Assembly (NCBI RefSeq): GCF_019090165.1
Contig: NZ_JAHRIB010000148.1
Location: forward strand, 1-42,876
Source: Streptomyces sp. BV286
GTDB taxonomy: Bacteria > Actinomycetota > Actinomycetes > Streptomycetales > Streptomycetaceae
Reading direction: 5' to 3'
DNA length: 42,876 nt
Below, piece by piece: positions 7,754-16,202 of the stretch. The notes beneath the pieces are model-generated. The model saw nothing but the letters and a program-made list of their open reading frames with translations, searched no databases and had not been told where the DNA came from. The translations under genes and the position numbers were made by a program. The first letter of the stretch is position 1. Each line of letters begins with the position of its first letter.

Positions 7754-8231
7754 GCCCGTGCTCCTCCCCCCGCCCCGCCTCCGCGGCGGGCTCGCGCAGC
7801 CGCAGTGTGCCGCCCAGTTCGTCCACGGCCGCGCGGGCGGCGGCCAGCGGTGTCGGGTACGACTGGTAGTGGTCGACCATCGTCAGATAGCCGCCGTCGG
7901 CCCGCCGCATGAGATGCAGCGGCCGCTCGTCCACCGTGACCCGCCACGGCACGGCCTGCGCCGCACGCGCGGCCCCGGCCGTGCGCACGCCGTCCGCCGC
8001 GTCCTTGAACCCGCGGATGCGGCGCCCGCGGTACATCTCGTCGAACCCGGCGGCGGACTCCGCCTCGAACTCGGCCGCCTCCCCCGGCGGGCCACCGGCC
8101 GGCCCGCCGGGTACGTACGGCTCCGCGCGTGACGGCCTCGACGCCGCGACGAGCGGTGCCAGAGCCGCCGTCACAGCCGCGGCGAGCACCCCTCTCAGGA
8201 CGTCCCGCCGCGTGCCCTCAACCCCTCTCAC
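7737..8231 (-). CDS. melC1: Tyrosinase co-factor / copper chaperone MelC1
   Basis: A 164-residue Tat-exported caddie protein. The N-terminus carries a twin-arginine motif (TRRDVLRG) and an alanine-rich hydrophobic core. The C-terminal half has the family's metal-handling segment with PLHLMRR and MVDHYQSY, whose His, Met and Tyr residues deliver copper into the tyrosinase. GTG at 8231 is preferred because GGAG lies 8 nt upstream; GTG at 8237 has only a 2-nt gap. It heads the melC operon and overlaps melC2 by 17 nt. Confidence 0.92.
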   Translation of the reverse strand: MRGVEGTRRDVLRGVLAAAVTAALAPLVAASRPSRAEPYVPGGPAGGPPGEAAEFEAESAAGFDEMYRGRRIRGFKDAADGVRTAGAARAAQAVPWRVTVDERPLHLMRRADGGYLTMVDHYQSYPTPLAAARAAVDELGGTLRLREPAAEAGRGEEHGHGVHA

Positions 8232-8280
8232 CCGCACTTCTCCACCCCCTCCATCACCATCCGTACGGGTTTCGCGTCGC

Positions 8281-8787
8281 CTACAGCCCGGGCGCGAGGC
8301 CCAGGTTCGCCCCCGGTGCCGCCTGAAGGACCGGAGCGAGGATGCCGACCTCGGGCAGCTTCGGGTCCGGGAGGCCGAGCTTGTCCGGGCGCGGCGCGCT
8401 CAGCGGCGCGTCGAGCGAGGCACCGGGCGTCAGGGCGCGCAGGTCGGAGGTGGGGGTGCTGGCGGCGAGGTGGTCGAAGGTGTCCCCGAGCACCCGCGGC
8501 AGCGGCGTACGCAGATCGAGCGAGGGCAGCTGGCCGCTGACCGGCAGTTGCGGGACGGCCCGGTCCGGCAGCAGCCGGCCTTCGACGTACCGCGGCCCGT
8601 CGGGGCTGCCCGGCATGAGCAGCGGCACGGTCCCACCGATCCTGGGCATCTCCATGTTCAGGGAGTTCTCCACGCCTTCCAGCGGTACGGCGACCGGGAC
8701 CCCGTCGGCCGCGACGGCGGGCGTCGCGACGGCGGCCGCCACACAGGTGACGACGGCGGCAAGAGTTCCTCGGGTGGTGGACTTCAT
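8281..8787 (-). CDS. Secreted protein of unknown function
   Basis: About 168 residues with a clear Sec signal peptide (MKSTTRGTLAAVV through AVAAD). The mature part is rich in Pro, Leu and Gly with short PLP/LPxxD patterns and no cysteine, which suggests an extended cell-surface or matrix protein. I do not recognise a domain. ATG at 8787 gives a normal signal peptide; a GTG three codons upstream (8796) is an alternative and neither has an ideal ribosome site. It sits 49 nt upstream of melC1 on the same strand and could be co-transcribed with it. Confidence 0.75.
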   Translation of the reverse strand: MKSTTRGTLAAVVTCVAAAVATPAVAADGVPVAVPLEGVENSLNMEMPRIGGTVPLLMPGSPDGPRYVEGRLLPDRAVPQLPVSGQLPSLDLRTPLPRVLGDTFDHLAASTPTSDLRALTPGASLDAPLSAPRPDKLGLPDPKLPEVGILAPVLQAAPGANLGLAPGL

Positions 8788-8885
8788 CTCAGGCACGGGC
8801 CTTTCGGGATTCGGGGGGTGCGTCCGAAACGGGTAACGACCCGGCGAACAGGATCAGGTCAAAATTCCCCCGGTGGATGCAATCT

Positions 8886-9467
8886 TCAGCTCGTCCAGAA
8901 GTCCCACCAACGCGTCAACACGAGCATGCCGATCACCCCCAGGTGCAATACCGGCAGGACCCAGGTGAATTCGGCGAGGAAGATCCGCACCCGGGGTGAC
9001 GCGGGCAGGAATTCATTTCGTACGTTGAACGACGTCACGTACCAGAACATGACGACGGTGGCGATCCACGCCAGGCAGCACCACAGGCACAGCGAGTTGA
9101 TCCGGTACAGCGACTCGTACTGGAGCCAGGTCACGAAGCCGACGCCGAACAGCGTGCCCGCGTCGAAGGTCAGCCAGTACCAGCGCGGGAACACCGCACC
9201 GGCGAGCAGACTCACGCCGACGCAGATCACGATGGCGTACGCGACCAGACCGAGCATCGGGTTGGGGAACCCGAAGACGGAGGCCTGGTCGCTCTTCATG
9301 ATGTTGCCGCAGGAGACGACCGGGTTCAGGCTGCAGCCCGGCGTGAAGTCCGGGTCCTCCAGCAGCTTGAACTTGTCGATGGTGATGACCCAGGAGGCCA
9401 GCAGTCCGGCCGCGCCCGTGATCACCAGCAGAAGGGCGAACGCCCGGCCGGCACCCGCGGTGCGCAT
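8886..9467 (-). CDS. Vitamin K epoxide reductase (VKOR) family disulfide oxidase
   Basis: A 193-residue integral membrane protein with about five spans. Bacterial VKOR homologues reoxidise DsbA-like proteins using menaquinone, driving disulfide formation outside the membrane. Family hallmarks are present: loop cysteines C45 and C53, the GFPNPMLGL segment, and the CLWC redox centre (C127-C130) in a membrane helix. It starts 2 nt after the stop of the small gene at 9470-9967, forming an operon. It lies among secreted proteins and near chaplins and rodlins, all of which carry a cysteine pair, so it may serve them (inference). No DsbA-like partner is seen in the window. Confidence 0.9.
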   Translation of the reverse strand: MRTAGAGRAFALLLVITGAAGLLASWVITIDKFKLLEDPDFTPGCSLNPVVSCGNIMKSDQASVFGFPNPMLGLVAYAIVICVGVSLLAGAVFPRWYWLTFDAGTLFGVGFVTWLQYESLYRINSLCLWCCLAWIATVVMFWYVTSFNVRNEFLPASPRVRIFLAEFTWVLPVLHLGVIGMLVLTRWWDFWTS

Positions 9468-9469
9468 CG

Positions 9470-9967
9470 TCAGCCGCGCAGACTGCGGGCCGGAACGAGG
9501 GCGTGCGCCGCGTTGTTCAGGGTCTCCTCGTCACCGGCGAAGGCGGCCAGGGCCTCCGGCGCGACGGGCTTGCCCGGCTCGGCCTCGGGCCACGGGCGGG
9601 TGGTGAACAGGAGGTAGGCGTAACCGCGTTCACCGACCGCGGCGAGCCACTCCGGCGGTGCGGTGCACTGGGCGTTGAGGTGCGCCATGGTGACGACGGC
9701 CTGCCCGGCCTCGACGAGGAGGACGACGGGGAAGCTCGGCTGCCGGGTGCCGTCGACGATCTCGTCGCCGATGGGCAGGCCGTTGCGGGTCAGCAGCTGC
9801 TCGACGGCGGCCGTGGAGCCTTCGGGGCCGCCCTTGCCGTCACCGAGGGAGTAGGCGAGCAGGAAGGGCATGTCCCCGTCGGGGTGTTCGCCGCTCCACG
9901 CCATGACGACGAGGGTGCCGAGGTCCGCGGCGTTAAAGGGACGCGTTTCGCTTGAGGTTGAGGTCAC
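9470..9967 (-). CDS. Small conserved protein, possibly DUF5949 family
   Basis: A 165-residue soluble protein with no signal peptide or membrane span. It resembles Streptomyces proteins I recall as DUF5949 (LGTLVVMAWSGEHPDGDMPFLLAYSLGDG), but I could not check this. GTG at 9967 is chosen over upstream codons because TACGGT lies exactly 6 nt before it and there is no Shine-Dalgarno sequence, so the mRNA looks leaderless. It is followed after 2 nt by the VKOR gene, with which it must be co-transcribed. Function unknown; the pairing hints at a role in envelope redox biology. Confidence 0.75.
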   Translation of the reverse strand: MTSTSSETRPFNAADLGTLVVMAWSGEHPDGDMPFLLAYSLGDGKGGPEGSTAAVEQLLTRNGLPIGDEIVDGTRQPSFPVVLLVEAGQAVVTMAHLNAQCTAPPEWLAAVGERGYAYLLFTTRPWPEAEPGKPVAPEALAAFAGDEETLNNAAHALVPARSLRG

Positions 9968-9973
9968 CGCGGA

Positions 9974-9979
9974 ACCGTA
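9974..9979 (-). promoter_or_regulatory. -10 box, leaderless promoter of the VKOR operon
   Basis: TACGGT on the minus strand ends 6 nt before the GTG at 9967, and no Shine-Dalgarno sequence is present. It fixes both the promoter and the start codon. No strong -35 hexamer is seen. Confidence 0.5.
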
Positions 9980-10114
9980 TCGACGTGCCGGAATACGTCC
10001 GCTCCCTTTCTCACCCGCCCGGGGGATTTCCGTCCGGGTCTCCACACGAACGAGGGACGGTGTCGAACGGGCGGGAAGATCATTCGGAACACGGCGAATA
10101 GTCGGAGAACAACA

Positions 10115-10152
10115 CGAAGGGCCGGTCCGCGTGATGCGTGACCGGCCCTTCG
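10115..10152 (-). terminator. Terminator of the small secreted-protein gene
   Basis: A perfect 13-bp inverted repeat (10115-10127 and 10140-10152) with a 12-nt loop begins 12 nt downstream of the stop at 10165. It separates that gene from the VKOR operon. Confidence 0.8.
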
Positions 10153-10164
10153 CCTCTTCCGAAG

Positions 10165-10458
10165 TCACTTCTGCAGAGGAAGTCCACCCAGGAGACCCGT
10201 GGGCCCGCCCGCCTCGTTCAGGGTCTCCGTCGCGCCCTTGACGGTGCTGAGCACGGAGTCCTCGTTCTCGGTGTCGAGAGCCCTGGACTGCGACTGCAGG
10301 GGCATGGCGTCCACCGGCTCGTTGGTGAGCGCGCCGAGGGCCGACTCGAGACCGCCGTTGAGGCTCGTGGGCGTGAGGTCGGCGGCAAAGGCGGGCGCGG
10401 CGACACCAGCGATGACCAGGGACCCGGCAACGACAGCGGCGGCCTTCAGGGACTTCAT
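10165..10458 (-). CDS. Small secreted protein
   Basis: A 97-residue protein with a clean Sec signal peptide (MKSLKAAAVVAGSL through AFAAD). The mature chain of about 70 residues is polar with NGGLESALGAL and PTGLLGGLPLQK segments and has no cysteine. I do not recognise a family. GAAAGGA precedes the ATG at 10458 by the usual distance, so the longer frame upstream is not used. It is flanked by its own terminator and a large upstream non-coding region, so it is probably monocistronic. Likely a surface or matrix protein by context. Confidence 0.8.
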   Translation of the reverse strand: MKSLKAAAVVAGSLVIAGVAAPAFAADLTPTSLNGGLESALGALTNEPVDAMPLQSQSRALDTENEDSVLSTVKGATETLNEAGGPTGLLGGLPLQK

Positions 10459-10789
10459 CGTGTTCCTTTCTTCGGTGACTCGCGTCACCAGAGGGAATTG
10501 TCAGTGCTCAGACCTCGTGCGTGCCTGCTCTCGCACTGCTTCCTGCCCAACGATCCCCGCTCGGGACGGAAACCCCGTACGCCGAAAATTCCTGGAACCC
10601 ACCCGATTGAAGGGGGTGTCTCATCGTCAAATGGGATCCCTCATATGACATCCCTGAAAGATTGTGCAAAAAGACGTGGGAACAGCCGTCGGGCCGGCCC
10701 GGGTGACGGGCCGGCCCGACGGGCGGGACGGCGACTGCTTCGCCTCAGCCACCGCTCCCGGCTCCGGGAGGGCAGCGGTCGTGGGCCGC
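10459..10789. other. Intergenic region with shared AT-rich words
   Basis: About 330 nt without a gene. It holds the terminator of the 10790-11554 gene at 10688-10720 and, near 10627-10649, the words TCAAATGGG and CTCATATGAC. Copies of these occur upstream of chpG (6392-6401) and between the rodlins (29888). It presumably contains the promoter of the small secreted-protein gene; I cannot place its boxes. Confidence 0.5.
10688..10720 (-). terminator. Terminator of the Ala/Pro-rich secreted-protein gene
   Basis: A perfect 14-bp inverted repeat (10688-10701 and 10707-10720) around a 5-nt loop lies 70 nt past the stop at 10790. Confidence 0.75.
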
Positions 10790-11554
10790 TCAGGACGGCA
10801 GCGGAAGCCCGCCCGCGGGCAGCTTGGGCAGCGCGGGCAGACCCGGCAGGCTCGGTGCGGGCAGGCCGCCGCCCAGCACCACGGCGGCGACGAAGTTGAC
10901 GAGCCCCGTCACGACCGCCGTCGCGGCCGCTCCCACAGCGGCGACATCGCCGCTGGTGGCCGCCTTGACGAGGGAATCGACCGCGCCCTGAAGCGCCTTG
11001 AGCGCGTCGGCCTTGAGGTCGAGCGGGACCTGCGCGGCCACGCGGTCGGCGGCCTCCGGCATCGGGAGCCCGGGGGCGGCGGGAAGCGCCGGCAGGACCG
11101 CGGGCGGAGCGACCGGCAGGGCCGGCACGGCGGGCGCGTTCGGAAGGGCGGGCGCGTTCGGGACGGCGGGGGCCGAGGGGACGGCCGGCTCGGCCGGCGT
11201 CTTCACCGGCGGGGCCACGGGAGCGGCCGGAGCCGCCGCGGTGACCTTGGCGATGGCGTCCTTCACCGCGTCCGCGAGCTTGGCCGCGTCGGCGGCGGGG
11301 AGTTGGCCGTTGTCGGCCTTGAGCACGGCGTCGAGCAGGTCGGTGACCGGCTTCAGCACCCCCCCGACGTCACCGAGGCTCTTCACCTGCGCCAGCAGAG
11401 CGTCCGCTCCGGGCACCGGCGCCTGGGCCGCTATGGGGCGGGCGTCACTCGTCGAGCCGTGGTCGGCGGCCACGGCGACGGGGCCGGTGATCCCCAGCAG
11501 GAGCGTGGCACAGAGCGCGGAGGTCGCGATACGCCGTGCGGGCAGAGCACGCAT
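10790..11554 (-). CDS. Secreted Ala/Pro-rich protein
   Basis: A 254-residue exported protein. The signal peptide spans MRALPARRIATS through AVAAD. The mature part starts with a helical segment (residues about 45-110), continues with a tandem proline-rich stretch of the type PAVPNAPALPNAPAVP, and ends with two hydrophobic, Ala/Val-rich helices and a GLPxLPxLP tail. There are no cysteines and no family I can name. GAAAGGA about 7 nt before ATG 11554 sets the start. It lies between chpF and another secreted-protein gene, suggesting a cell-surface role. Confidence 0.78.
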   Translation of the reverse strand: MRALPARRIATSALCATLLLGITGPVAVAADHGSTSDARPIAAQAPVPGADALLAQVKSLGDVGGVLKPVTDLLDAVLKADNGQLPAADAAKLADAVKDAIAKVTAAAPAAPVAPPVKTPAEPAVPSAPAVPNAPALPNAPAVPALPVAPPAVLPALPAAPGLPMPEAADRVAAQVPLDLKADALKALQGAVDSLVKAATSGDVAAVGAAATAVVTGLVNFVAAVVLGGGLPAPSLPGLPALPKLPAGGLPLPS

Positions 11555-11740
11555 GGAGGGTCCTTTCGATGGTGCGTCGGGTCTTGTGATCACCGTGTAA
11601 TCGGTGACCGCCGCCTGCAACCGATCGGCCGCGCACGACAGCGGCCCGCACCCGCCGTCATGACCGTTGTCCCTGGTGAGGCGCCATGCCCGGGCCCGCC
11701 AGGGGTACTTGCAGCCCTTCCCTCCATTCGGGGCAACGCA

Positions 11741-11776
11741 GACCGGCCGCCCTCCCGTGCGGGAGGACGGCCGGTC
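11741..11776 (-). terminator. Terminator of chpF
   Basis: A long hairpin (9-bp outer stem, one C-A mismatch, 7-bp inner stem, 2-nt loop) begins 18 nt after the chpF stop. Confidence 0.8.
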
Positions 11777-11794
11777 AGGGACGGCGTTGCGACG

Positions 11795-12034
11795 TCAGTC
11801 GTTCACGCACTCGTTGCCGAACGCCGGGTTCAGCAGCGCGATGACGTTCACGGTGTTGCCGCAGACGTTGACCGGCACGTGGACGGGGACCTGGAGAAGG
11901 TTGCCCGACAGGACGCCCGGGGAGTGGGCGGTGGCGCCGTGCGCGTCACTGTCGGCGGCGGCGACACCGGCGGTGCCCGCCATGGCGGCGGCGGCAACGG
12001 AAGTAAGGACCAGGCCCTTCGCGATACGCGACAT
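11795..12034 (-). CDS. chpF: Short chaplin (ChpF-like)
   Basis: A 79-residue secreted chaplin. A signal peptide (MSRIAKGLVLTS through GVAAA) precedes a single chaplin domain with HSPGVLSGN, paired VPV blocks, NVCGN and the terminal GNECVND. The two cysteines are the conserved disulfide pair. CAAGGAG sits a typical distance before the ATG. A sigma-BldN-type promoter lies upstream at 12091-12118. The name is given by position (between the melC region and the polysaccharide genes, as I recall for S. coelicolor chpF); sequence alone does not separate the short chaplins. Confidence 0.92.
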   Translation of the reverse strand: MSRIAKGLVLTSVAAAAMAGTAGVAAADSDAHGATAHSPGVLSGNLLQVPVHVPVNVCGNTVNVIALLNPAFGNECVND

Positions 12035-12374
12035 GGAGAAGTGCTCCTTGGGATCTAAACAACAGCCGTGCGGGGTGCCCGGCTCTGGAATCAACGCGCG
12101 GCACGGGCGCGGGTTGTGCCTCCAAAAGAGTGACGCTTCGAGCCGTTACCGGAAGCGGGCTCGGGGGTTATCCCGGGGTATGCACACCATTCCGACACAC
12201 TTGGCGGGTTTCACCGATAAATACGGATAGCGGCTACAGTTGCGTTCCTCCTCAGGCCGCTTGAAACAGACGGGGCGTCATGACGGCACTCATGTGACGT
12301 CCGCATCTCGTCCGTCCGTCCGCAGGGTCAGAACCTCTTCCGCCGAAATTCCCCCCGAAAGGGCAACGCCGGTC
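12035..12374. other. Divergent control region between chpF and the DUF3344 gene
   Basis: About 340 nt with no gene. Besides the chpF promoter it contains, on the plus strand, CGTTAC (12144-12149), 16 nt, GGTTAT (12166-12171). This is a weaker sigma-BldN-like pair that could drive the DUF3344 gene and the polysaccharide genes behind it. An AT-rich stretch follows at about 12213-12235. Confidence 0.45.
12091..12118 (-). promoter_or_regulatory. sigma-BldN-type promoter of chpF
   Basis: On the minus strand CACAAC (12113-12118), exactly 16 nt, then a perfect CGTTGA (12091-12096). It lies about 57 nt before the chpF start and has the same architecture as the chpG promoter. Confidence 0.7.
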
Positions 12375-13487
12375 ATGCGCAATTCCCTGGGTCTTCTGCT
12401 GCGCCGTGGGATGGTGGGTGCCTTTTCCCTCGCCTCGCTGTGGTCGCCGGTCGGTCCGGCGGCGGCCGCCCCTGCCCCTCCGGGCACGCCGGCCGCCGCC
12501 GAGGCGCAGAGCCTCCCGTTCACGCAGCGGTACCGCGCGCTCCGGCACGGCGGGATCGTCCGGGCCGCCAATTCGTCGATCACCTGCCGCGGGCCCGTCG
12601 TGCGCACGGCGGTGTCCTGTCCGGCCGCCCGCGCGGGCAGGGCGGTCGCGAACGACGCCTTCGACATGTTCTACATCGACGTCGACAGCGACCCGAACAC
12701 CTACAACTCCAGCCGTGCCGAGGTCCGCCTACCGGCCGGCGCCCGGGTCTCGTACGCGCGGCTGTACTGGGGCGGCAACCTCCGGGTCGGTGAGCAGAAG
12801 CCGCCCAAGGACAACGGTCGCGTACTGATCGCCGAGCCCGGCGGCCAGTACCAGGAGGTCCTCGCGGACACCCTCGTCGGACACCGGGCGGCTCGGGGCG
12901 CGGACGCCTTCCAGGCCTCGGCGGACGTCACCCCCCTGGTGCGGTCGAGCGGCGCGGGCGCGTACACCGTGGCGCAGGTCAACGTGGCCATGGGGCGCTC
13001 GGCGGCCGGTGCGTGGGGCGGGTGGACGCTGATGGTGGCGTACGAGAAGAAGTCCGAGCCGCTGCGGCATCTGGCGATCTGGGACGGCTTCGACCCGCTG
13101 GGCCGGGGCGGCGACCGGACCGTCCGGATGCGCGGTGTGAAGTTCCCCGAAGGAGCCGCGGGACGCATGGGGTTCGTCGCCTACAACGGCGACCGCGGGC
13201 GGACCGGCGACTCGCTCACCGTGTCGGACGGGCGGGGCCGGGCGGTTCCCCTCACCGACGGCGCCAACCCCCGGGACGACGTACTGAACTCGACGATCAG
13301 CGAGCCCAGCGGGACGGCTCCCGGGCGGACGCCCGCGTATCCGAACACGCTCGGGTACGACTCCGACGTCCTCGACCTCCGCGAGGGCCTGCGGCGCGGC
13401 GGGGACCGGCTGGACTTCCGGCTGGTGTCGCGGCGGGACGCGGCCTGGGCCGGCGCGCTGTTCGTCGCCGTCGACGCGAAGCGCTGA
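12375..13487 (+). CDS. Secreted DUF3344 domain protein
   Basis: A 370-residue exported protein. A signal peptide (MRNSLGLLLRR through PAAAAPAPP) is followed by a domain resembling DUF3344: YIDVDSDPNTYNSSRAEVRLPAGARV, then LYWGGN, ADVTPLV, GGWTLMVAYE and LRHLAIWDGF. These are beta-rich surface proteins of unknown function found in sporulating actinomycetes. AAAGGG about 9 nt before ATG 12375 sets the start; upstream in-frame codons lack a ribosome site. It is 80 nt upstream of the first glycosyltransferase on the same strand with no terminator between, so it probably heads the polysaccharide operon. Confidence 0.82.
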   Translation: MRNSLGLLLRRGMVGAFSLASLWSPVGPAAAAPAPPGTPAAAEAQSLPFTQRYRALRHGGIVRAANSSITCRGPVVRTAVSCPAARAGRAVANDAFDMFYIDVDSDPNTYNSSRAEVRLPAGARVSYARLYWGGNLRVGEQKPPKDNGRVLIAEPGGQYQEVLADTLVGHRAARGADAFQASADVTPLVRSSGAGAYTVAQVNVAMGRSAAGAWGGWTLMVAYEKKSEPLRHLAIWDGFDPLGRGGDRTVRMRGVKFPEGAAGRMGFVAYNGDRGRTGDSLTVSDGRGRAVPLTDGANPRDDVLNSTISEPSGTAPGRTPAYPNTLGYDSDVLDLREGLRRGGDRLDFRLVSRRDAAWAGALFVAVDAKR

Positions 13488-13567
13488 TGCCCTTCCCCTC
13501 TGCTCCCCTCTGCCCGAGTTCCCCCCGCGCTCCCTCCGAGCGCCACCCGTGAGCGAGGAAAGCCCGC

Positions 13568-14761
13568 ATGCAACTGTCTTCGACCGGCCCCCGGCCACGG
13601 GTCCTGCACGTCTCCCAGCCCGTCGACGGCGGGGTGGCCCGGGTGGTCACGGACCTGGCGCGGTCCCAGCTGGCGGCCGGGGCGGAGGTCACCGTCGTCT
13701 GTCCGGCGGCCGGCGGCCTCGCCGCGGCGGCCGAGGCACTGGGCTCCGGTGTTCGGCACTGGCACGCGACCCGCTCACCGGGACCGTGGCTCGCGCAGGA
13801 GGTACGCGCTCTGCGGCAGATCGTGCGGGAGGTGCGCCCCGACGTGGTGCACGCGCACAGCGCCAAGGCCGGGCTCGCGGCGCGGCTCGCCGTGCGCGGG
13901 CAGGTGCCCACCGTGTTCCAGCCGCACGCCTGGTCGTTCGAGGCCGTCGGCGGGATCACCGGGATGGTCGCGCTCAACTGGGAACGGCTGGGGGCGCGTT
14001 GGGCGTCGCGGGTCGTGTGCGTCAGTGAGGCCGAGCGGCGCACCGGGCAGCGGTCCGGGGTCCGGGGGCGGTGGAGCGTCATCCCCAACGGGATCGACCT
14101 CACAGGTTTTCATCCGGCGCCGGTCGACACCGTACGCGCCGCGATTCCGCTCCTCGAAGGGGTCGATCCGGCGGCGCCTCTCGTGGTCTGCGTCGGGCGG
14201 CTGTGCCGGCAGAAGGGGCAGGACGTCCTCCTGGAGGCGTGGCGCGAGGTGACCCGGCGGGTGCCCGACGCGCGGCTCGTGCTGGTGGGGGACGGACCGG
14301 ACGCGCGGGCGCTGCGGGCCGCGGCTCCCGCGTCCGTGCTGTTCGCCGGGGCCGTCACCGATGCCGTGCCCTGGTACCAGGCCGCCGATCTGGTGGTCCT
14401 GCCGTCCCGTTGGGAGGGCATGGCGCTGGCGCCGCTGGAGGCCATGGCCTGCGGGCGGCCCGTCGTGATCACCGACGTCGACGGGGCACGCGAGAGCCTG
14501 CCGCCGGGCCAGGGGCCGCGCTGTCTCGTGCCGTCCGAACGGCCGGACGCGCTGGCCGCGGCCGTCGCCGAGCTGCTCCTCGACCCGCTGCTGCGCGAGT
14601 CGCTCGGCCATCAGGGACGCCGGCACGTAACGACCACGCACGACGTCCGGCGCACGGCCGCGGCCGTCGCCGACGTGTACCGCGAACTGATCGGCACCTG
14701 GCCGACGGGACGGAACACGGGCGTGGACCACACCGAGTGCAGGGAGTCCATCCACACGTGA
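13568..14761 (+). CDS. Glycosyltransferase family 4-type (GT-B)
   Basis: A 397-residue cytoplasmic GT-B glycosyltransferase. The N-terminal acceptor half has DGGVARVV and VVHAHSAKAG. The C-terminal nucleotide-sugar half has VIPNGID, VCVGRLCRQKGQDVLLEA and the family's E-x7-E motif (E283 to E291 in WEGMALAPLEAM). It would add a sugar to a lipid-linked intermediate. GAGGAAAG precedes the ATG. It is the first enzyme of a tightly packed exopolysaccharide run, and its stop overlaps the start of the initiating transferase by 4 nt. The sugar is not predictable from sequence. Confidence 0.9.
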   Translation: MQLSSTGPRPRVLHVSQPVDGGVARVVTDLARSQLAAGAEVTVVCPAAGGLAAAAEALGSGVRHWHATRSPGPWLAQEVRALRQIVREVRPDVVHAHSAKAGLAARLAVRGQVPTVFQPHAWSFEAVGGITGMVALNWERLGARWASRVVCVSEAERRTGQRSGVRGRWSVIPNGIDLTGFHPAPVDTVRAAIPLLEGVDPAAPLVVCVGRLCRQKGQDVLLEAWREVTRRVPDARLVLVGDGPDARALRAAAPASVLFAGAVTDAVPWYQAADLVVLPSRWEGMALAPLEAMACGRPVVITDVDGARESLPPGQGPRCLVPSERPDALAAAVAELLLDPLLRESLGHQGRRHVTTTHDVRRTAAAVADVYRELIGTWPTGRNTGVDHTECRESIHT

Positions 14762-16197
14762 CTGCGGAAAGTACCGTTCCCTCCCCCGGCGGCCGGCCGC
14801 GGGTGACGGACCACGGATTCTCGCCCGTCTCGGTCATCCCACCGCGCGAGGCCGCCGGCGGCTTCAGGTTCCCCAGCGGCCGGCGGCCCTTCGTACGGCG
14901 GGCCTCACGGCTGCCGCTGCCCGCCGTGGACGCCGTCGCCGCGCTGGCCGGCGGCTGCCTGGCGCTGCCCCGGCCCCATCCGCTCCCGCTCGCGCTGCTG
15001 GTGCTCGCGGTGCTGCTGCTGAACGCGCACGCGTCGCTGTACCGGGCCGCGCCCGTACCCGCCGTCCTGGACGAACTGCCCGCCGTCTGCGGCCGGATCG
15101 CGGTGAGCTGGTGTGCGCTGGCGGCGCTGCTCGCGGCGTACTCCCCGGAGCACGCGCTGTCCGCCCGCACCCTGGTCCTCGGCTGCGCCGTGCAGTCGCT
15201 GGTGAGCTGCGCGGGCCGCGGTCTCGTGCACGGACGGCGGCGCCGGGCACTGCTGCGGCGCCCGCGTGCCGCCCTGGTCGTCGGCCGCGCCGCGGTCGCG
15301 CAGCGGGTGGCGGCCGCCTTCCTGCGGCACCCGGCGTGCGGGGTACGGCCGGTGGGTGTCGTCGCCGACGAGTCGGGCGGCGGTGAGGGACTGCCCGTGC
15401 TGACCACCGGTGAGGAGGTCCAGCGGGCTTTCATCCAGAACGGCGTGCAGGACGTGCTCGTCGTCGGACCCGTGGCGCGTGTCGAACAGGGGCCGCTGCT
15501 GCGGGCGTTGGTCGAGTCGGGCTGCGCCGTGTGGGAGGTGGACGCGGACTCGCCGGCGTACGAGAGGACGGACCGGCTCGCCGGGTTCGCCTGTCGGAGG
15601 CTGCCCGTCGGGCGGCGGTACGGGAGCGCCGGGAAGCGGCTGCTGGACGTACTGGTGTCCGGCGCCCTGCTGCTGATGGTCAGTCCGGTGCTGCTGGTGT
15701 GCGCGGTCGTGCTGCGGGCCACCGACGGGCCCGGTGTGGTGTTCCGGCAGCAGCGGATCGGCAAGGACGGGCAGCCGTTCACCCTGCTGAAGTTCCGTAC
15801 GCACCGGCCGGTCGACGCGCACGAGGCCGCGACCCGTTGGAGCGTGGCGAACGAACACGAGATGGGCTGGTTCTGCCGCTTCCTGCGGCGGACCTCGCTG
15901 GACGAGCTGCTCCAGCTGTGGAACGTCCTGTGGGGCGACATGAGCCTGGTCGGTCCGCGGCCCGAACGGCCGTTCTTCGTCGGCCAGTTCAGCCAGACGT
16001 ACCCCGGTTACGCGTCCCGCCACCGGATGCGGACGGGGATCACCGGGCTCGCCCAGATCCACGGGCTGCGCGGCGACACCTCGATCGAGGACCGCTGCCG
16101 GTTCGACAACGCGTACATCGACAACTGGTCGCTCTGGCAGGACATCTGCATCCTGCTGCGCACCGCGGTCTCGCTCGTGCGTCCGACGGGGAGCTGA
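14758..16197 (+). CDS. Exopolysaccharide initiating sugar-phosphate transferase (WcaJ/CpsE type)
   Basis: A 479-residue polyprenyl-phosphate glycosylphosphotransferase that starts the repeat unit by moving a sugar-phosphate onto undecaprenyl phosphate. The N-terminal half has several membrane helices and a Rossmann-like region (ALVVGRAAVAQRVAA). The C-terminal catalytic domain begins at SAGKRLLDVLVSG with a membrane hairpin, then VVFRQQRIGKDG, LKFRT, RRTSLDELLQLWNVLWG and DMSLVGPRPE, all family signatures. The GTG start overlaps the previous stop (GTGA). An open frame extends far upstream but only as the shadow of the preceding gene. Confidence 0.93.
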   Translation: MTAESTVPSPGGRPRVTDHGFSPVSVIPPREAAGGFRFPSGRRPFVRRASRLPLPAVDAVAALAGGCLALPRPHPLPLALLVLAVLLLNAHASLYRAAPVPAVLDELPAVCGRIAVSWCALAALLAAYSPEHALSARTLVLGCAVQSLVSCAGRGLVHGRRRRALLRRPRAALVVGRAAVAQRVAAAFLRHPACGVRPVGVVADESGGGEGLPVLTTGEEVQRAFIQNGVQDVLVVGPVARVEQGPLLRALVESGCAVWEVDADSPAYERTDRLAGFACRRLPVGRRYGSAGKRLLDVLVSGALLLMVSPVLLVCAVVLRATDGPGVVFRQQRIGKDGQPFTLLKFRTHRPVDAHEAATRWSVANEHEMGWFCRFLRRTSLDELLQLWNVLWGDMSLVGPRPERPFFVGQFSQTYPGYASRHRMRTGITGLAQIHGLRGDTSIEDRCRFDNAYIDNWSLWQDICILLRTAVSLVRPTGS

Positions 16198-16202
16198 GCG
16201 CG

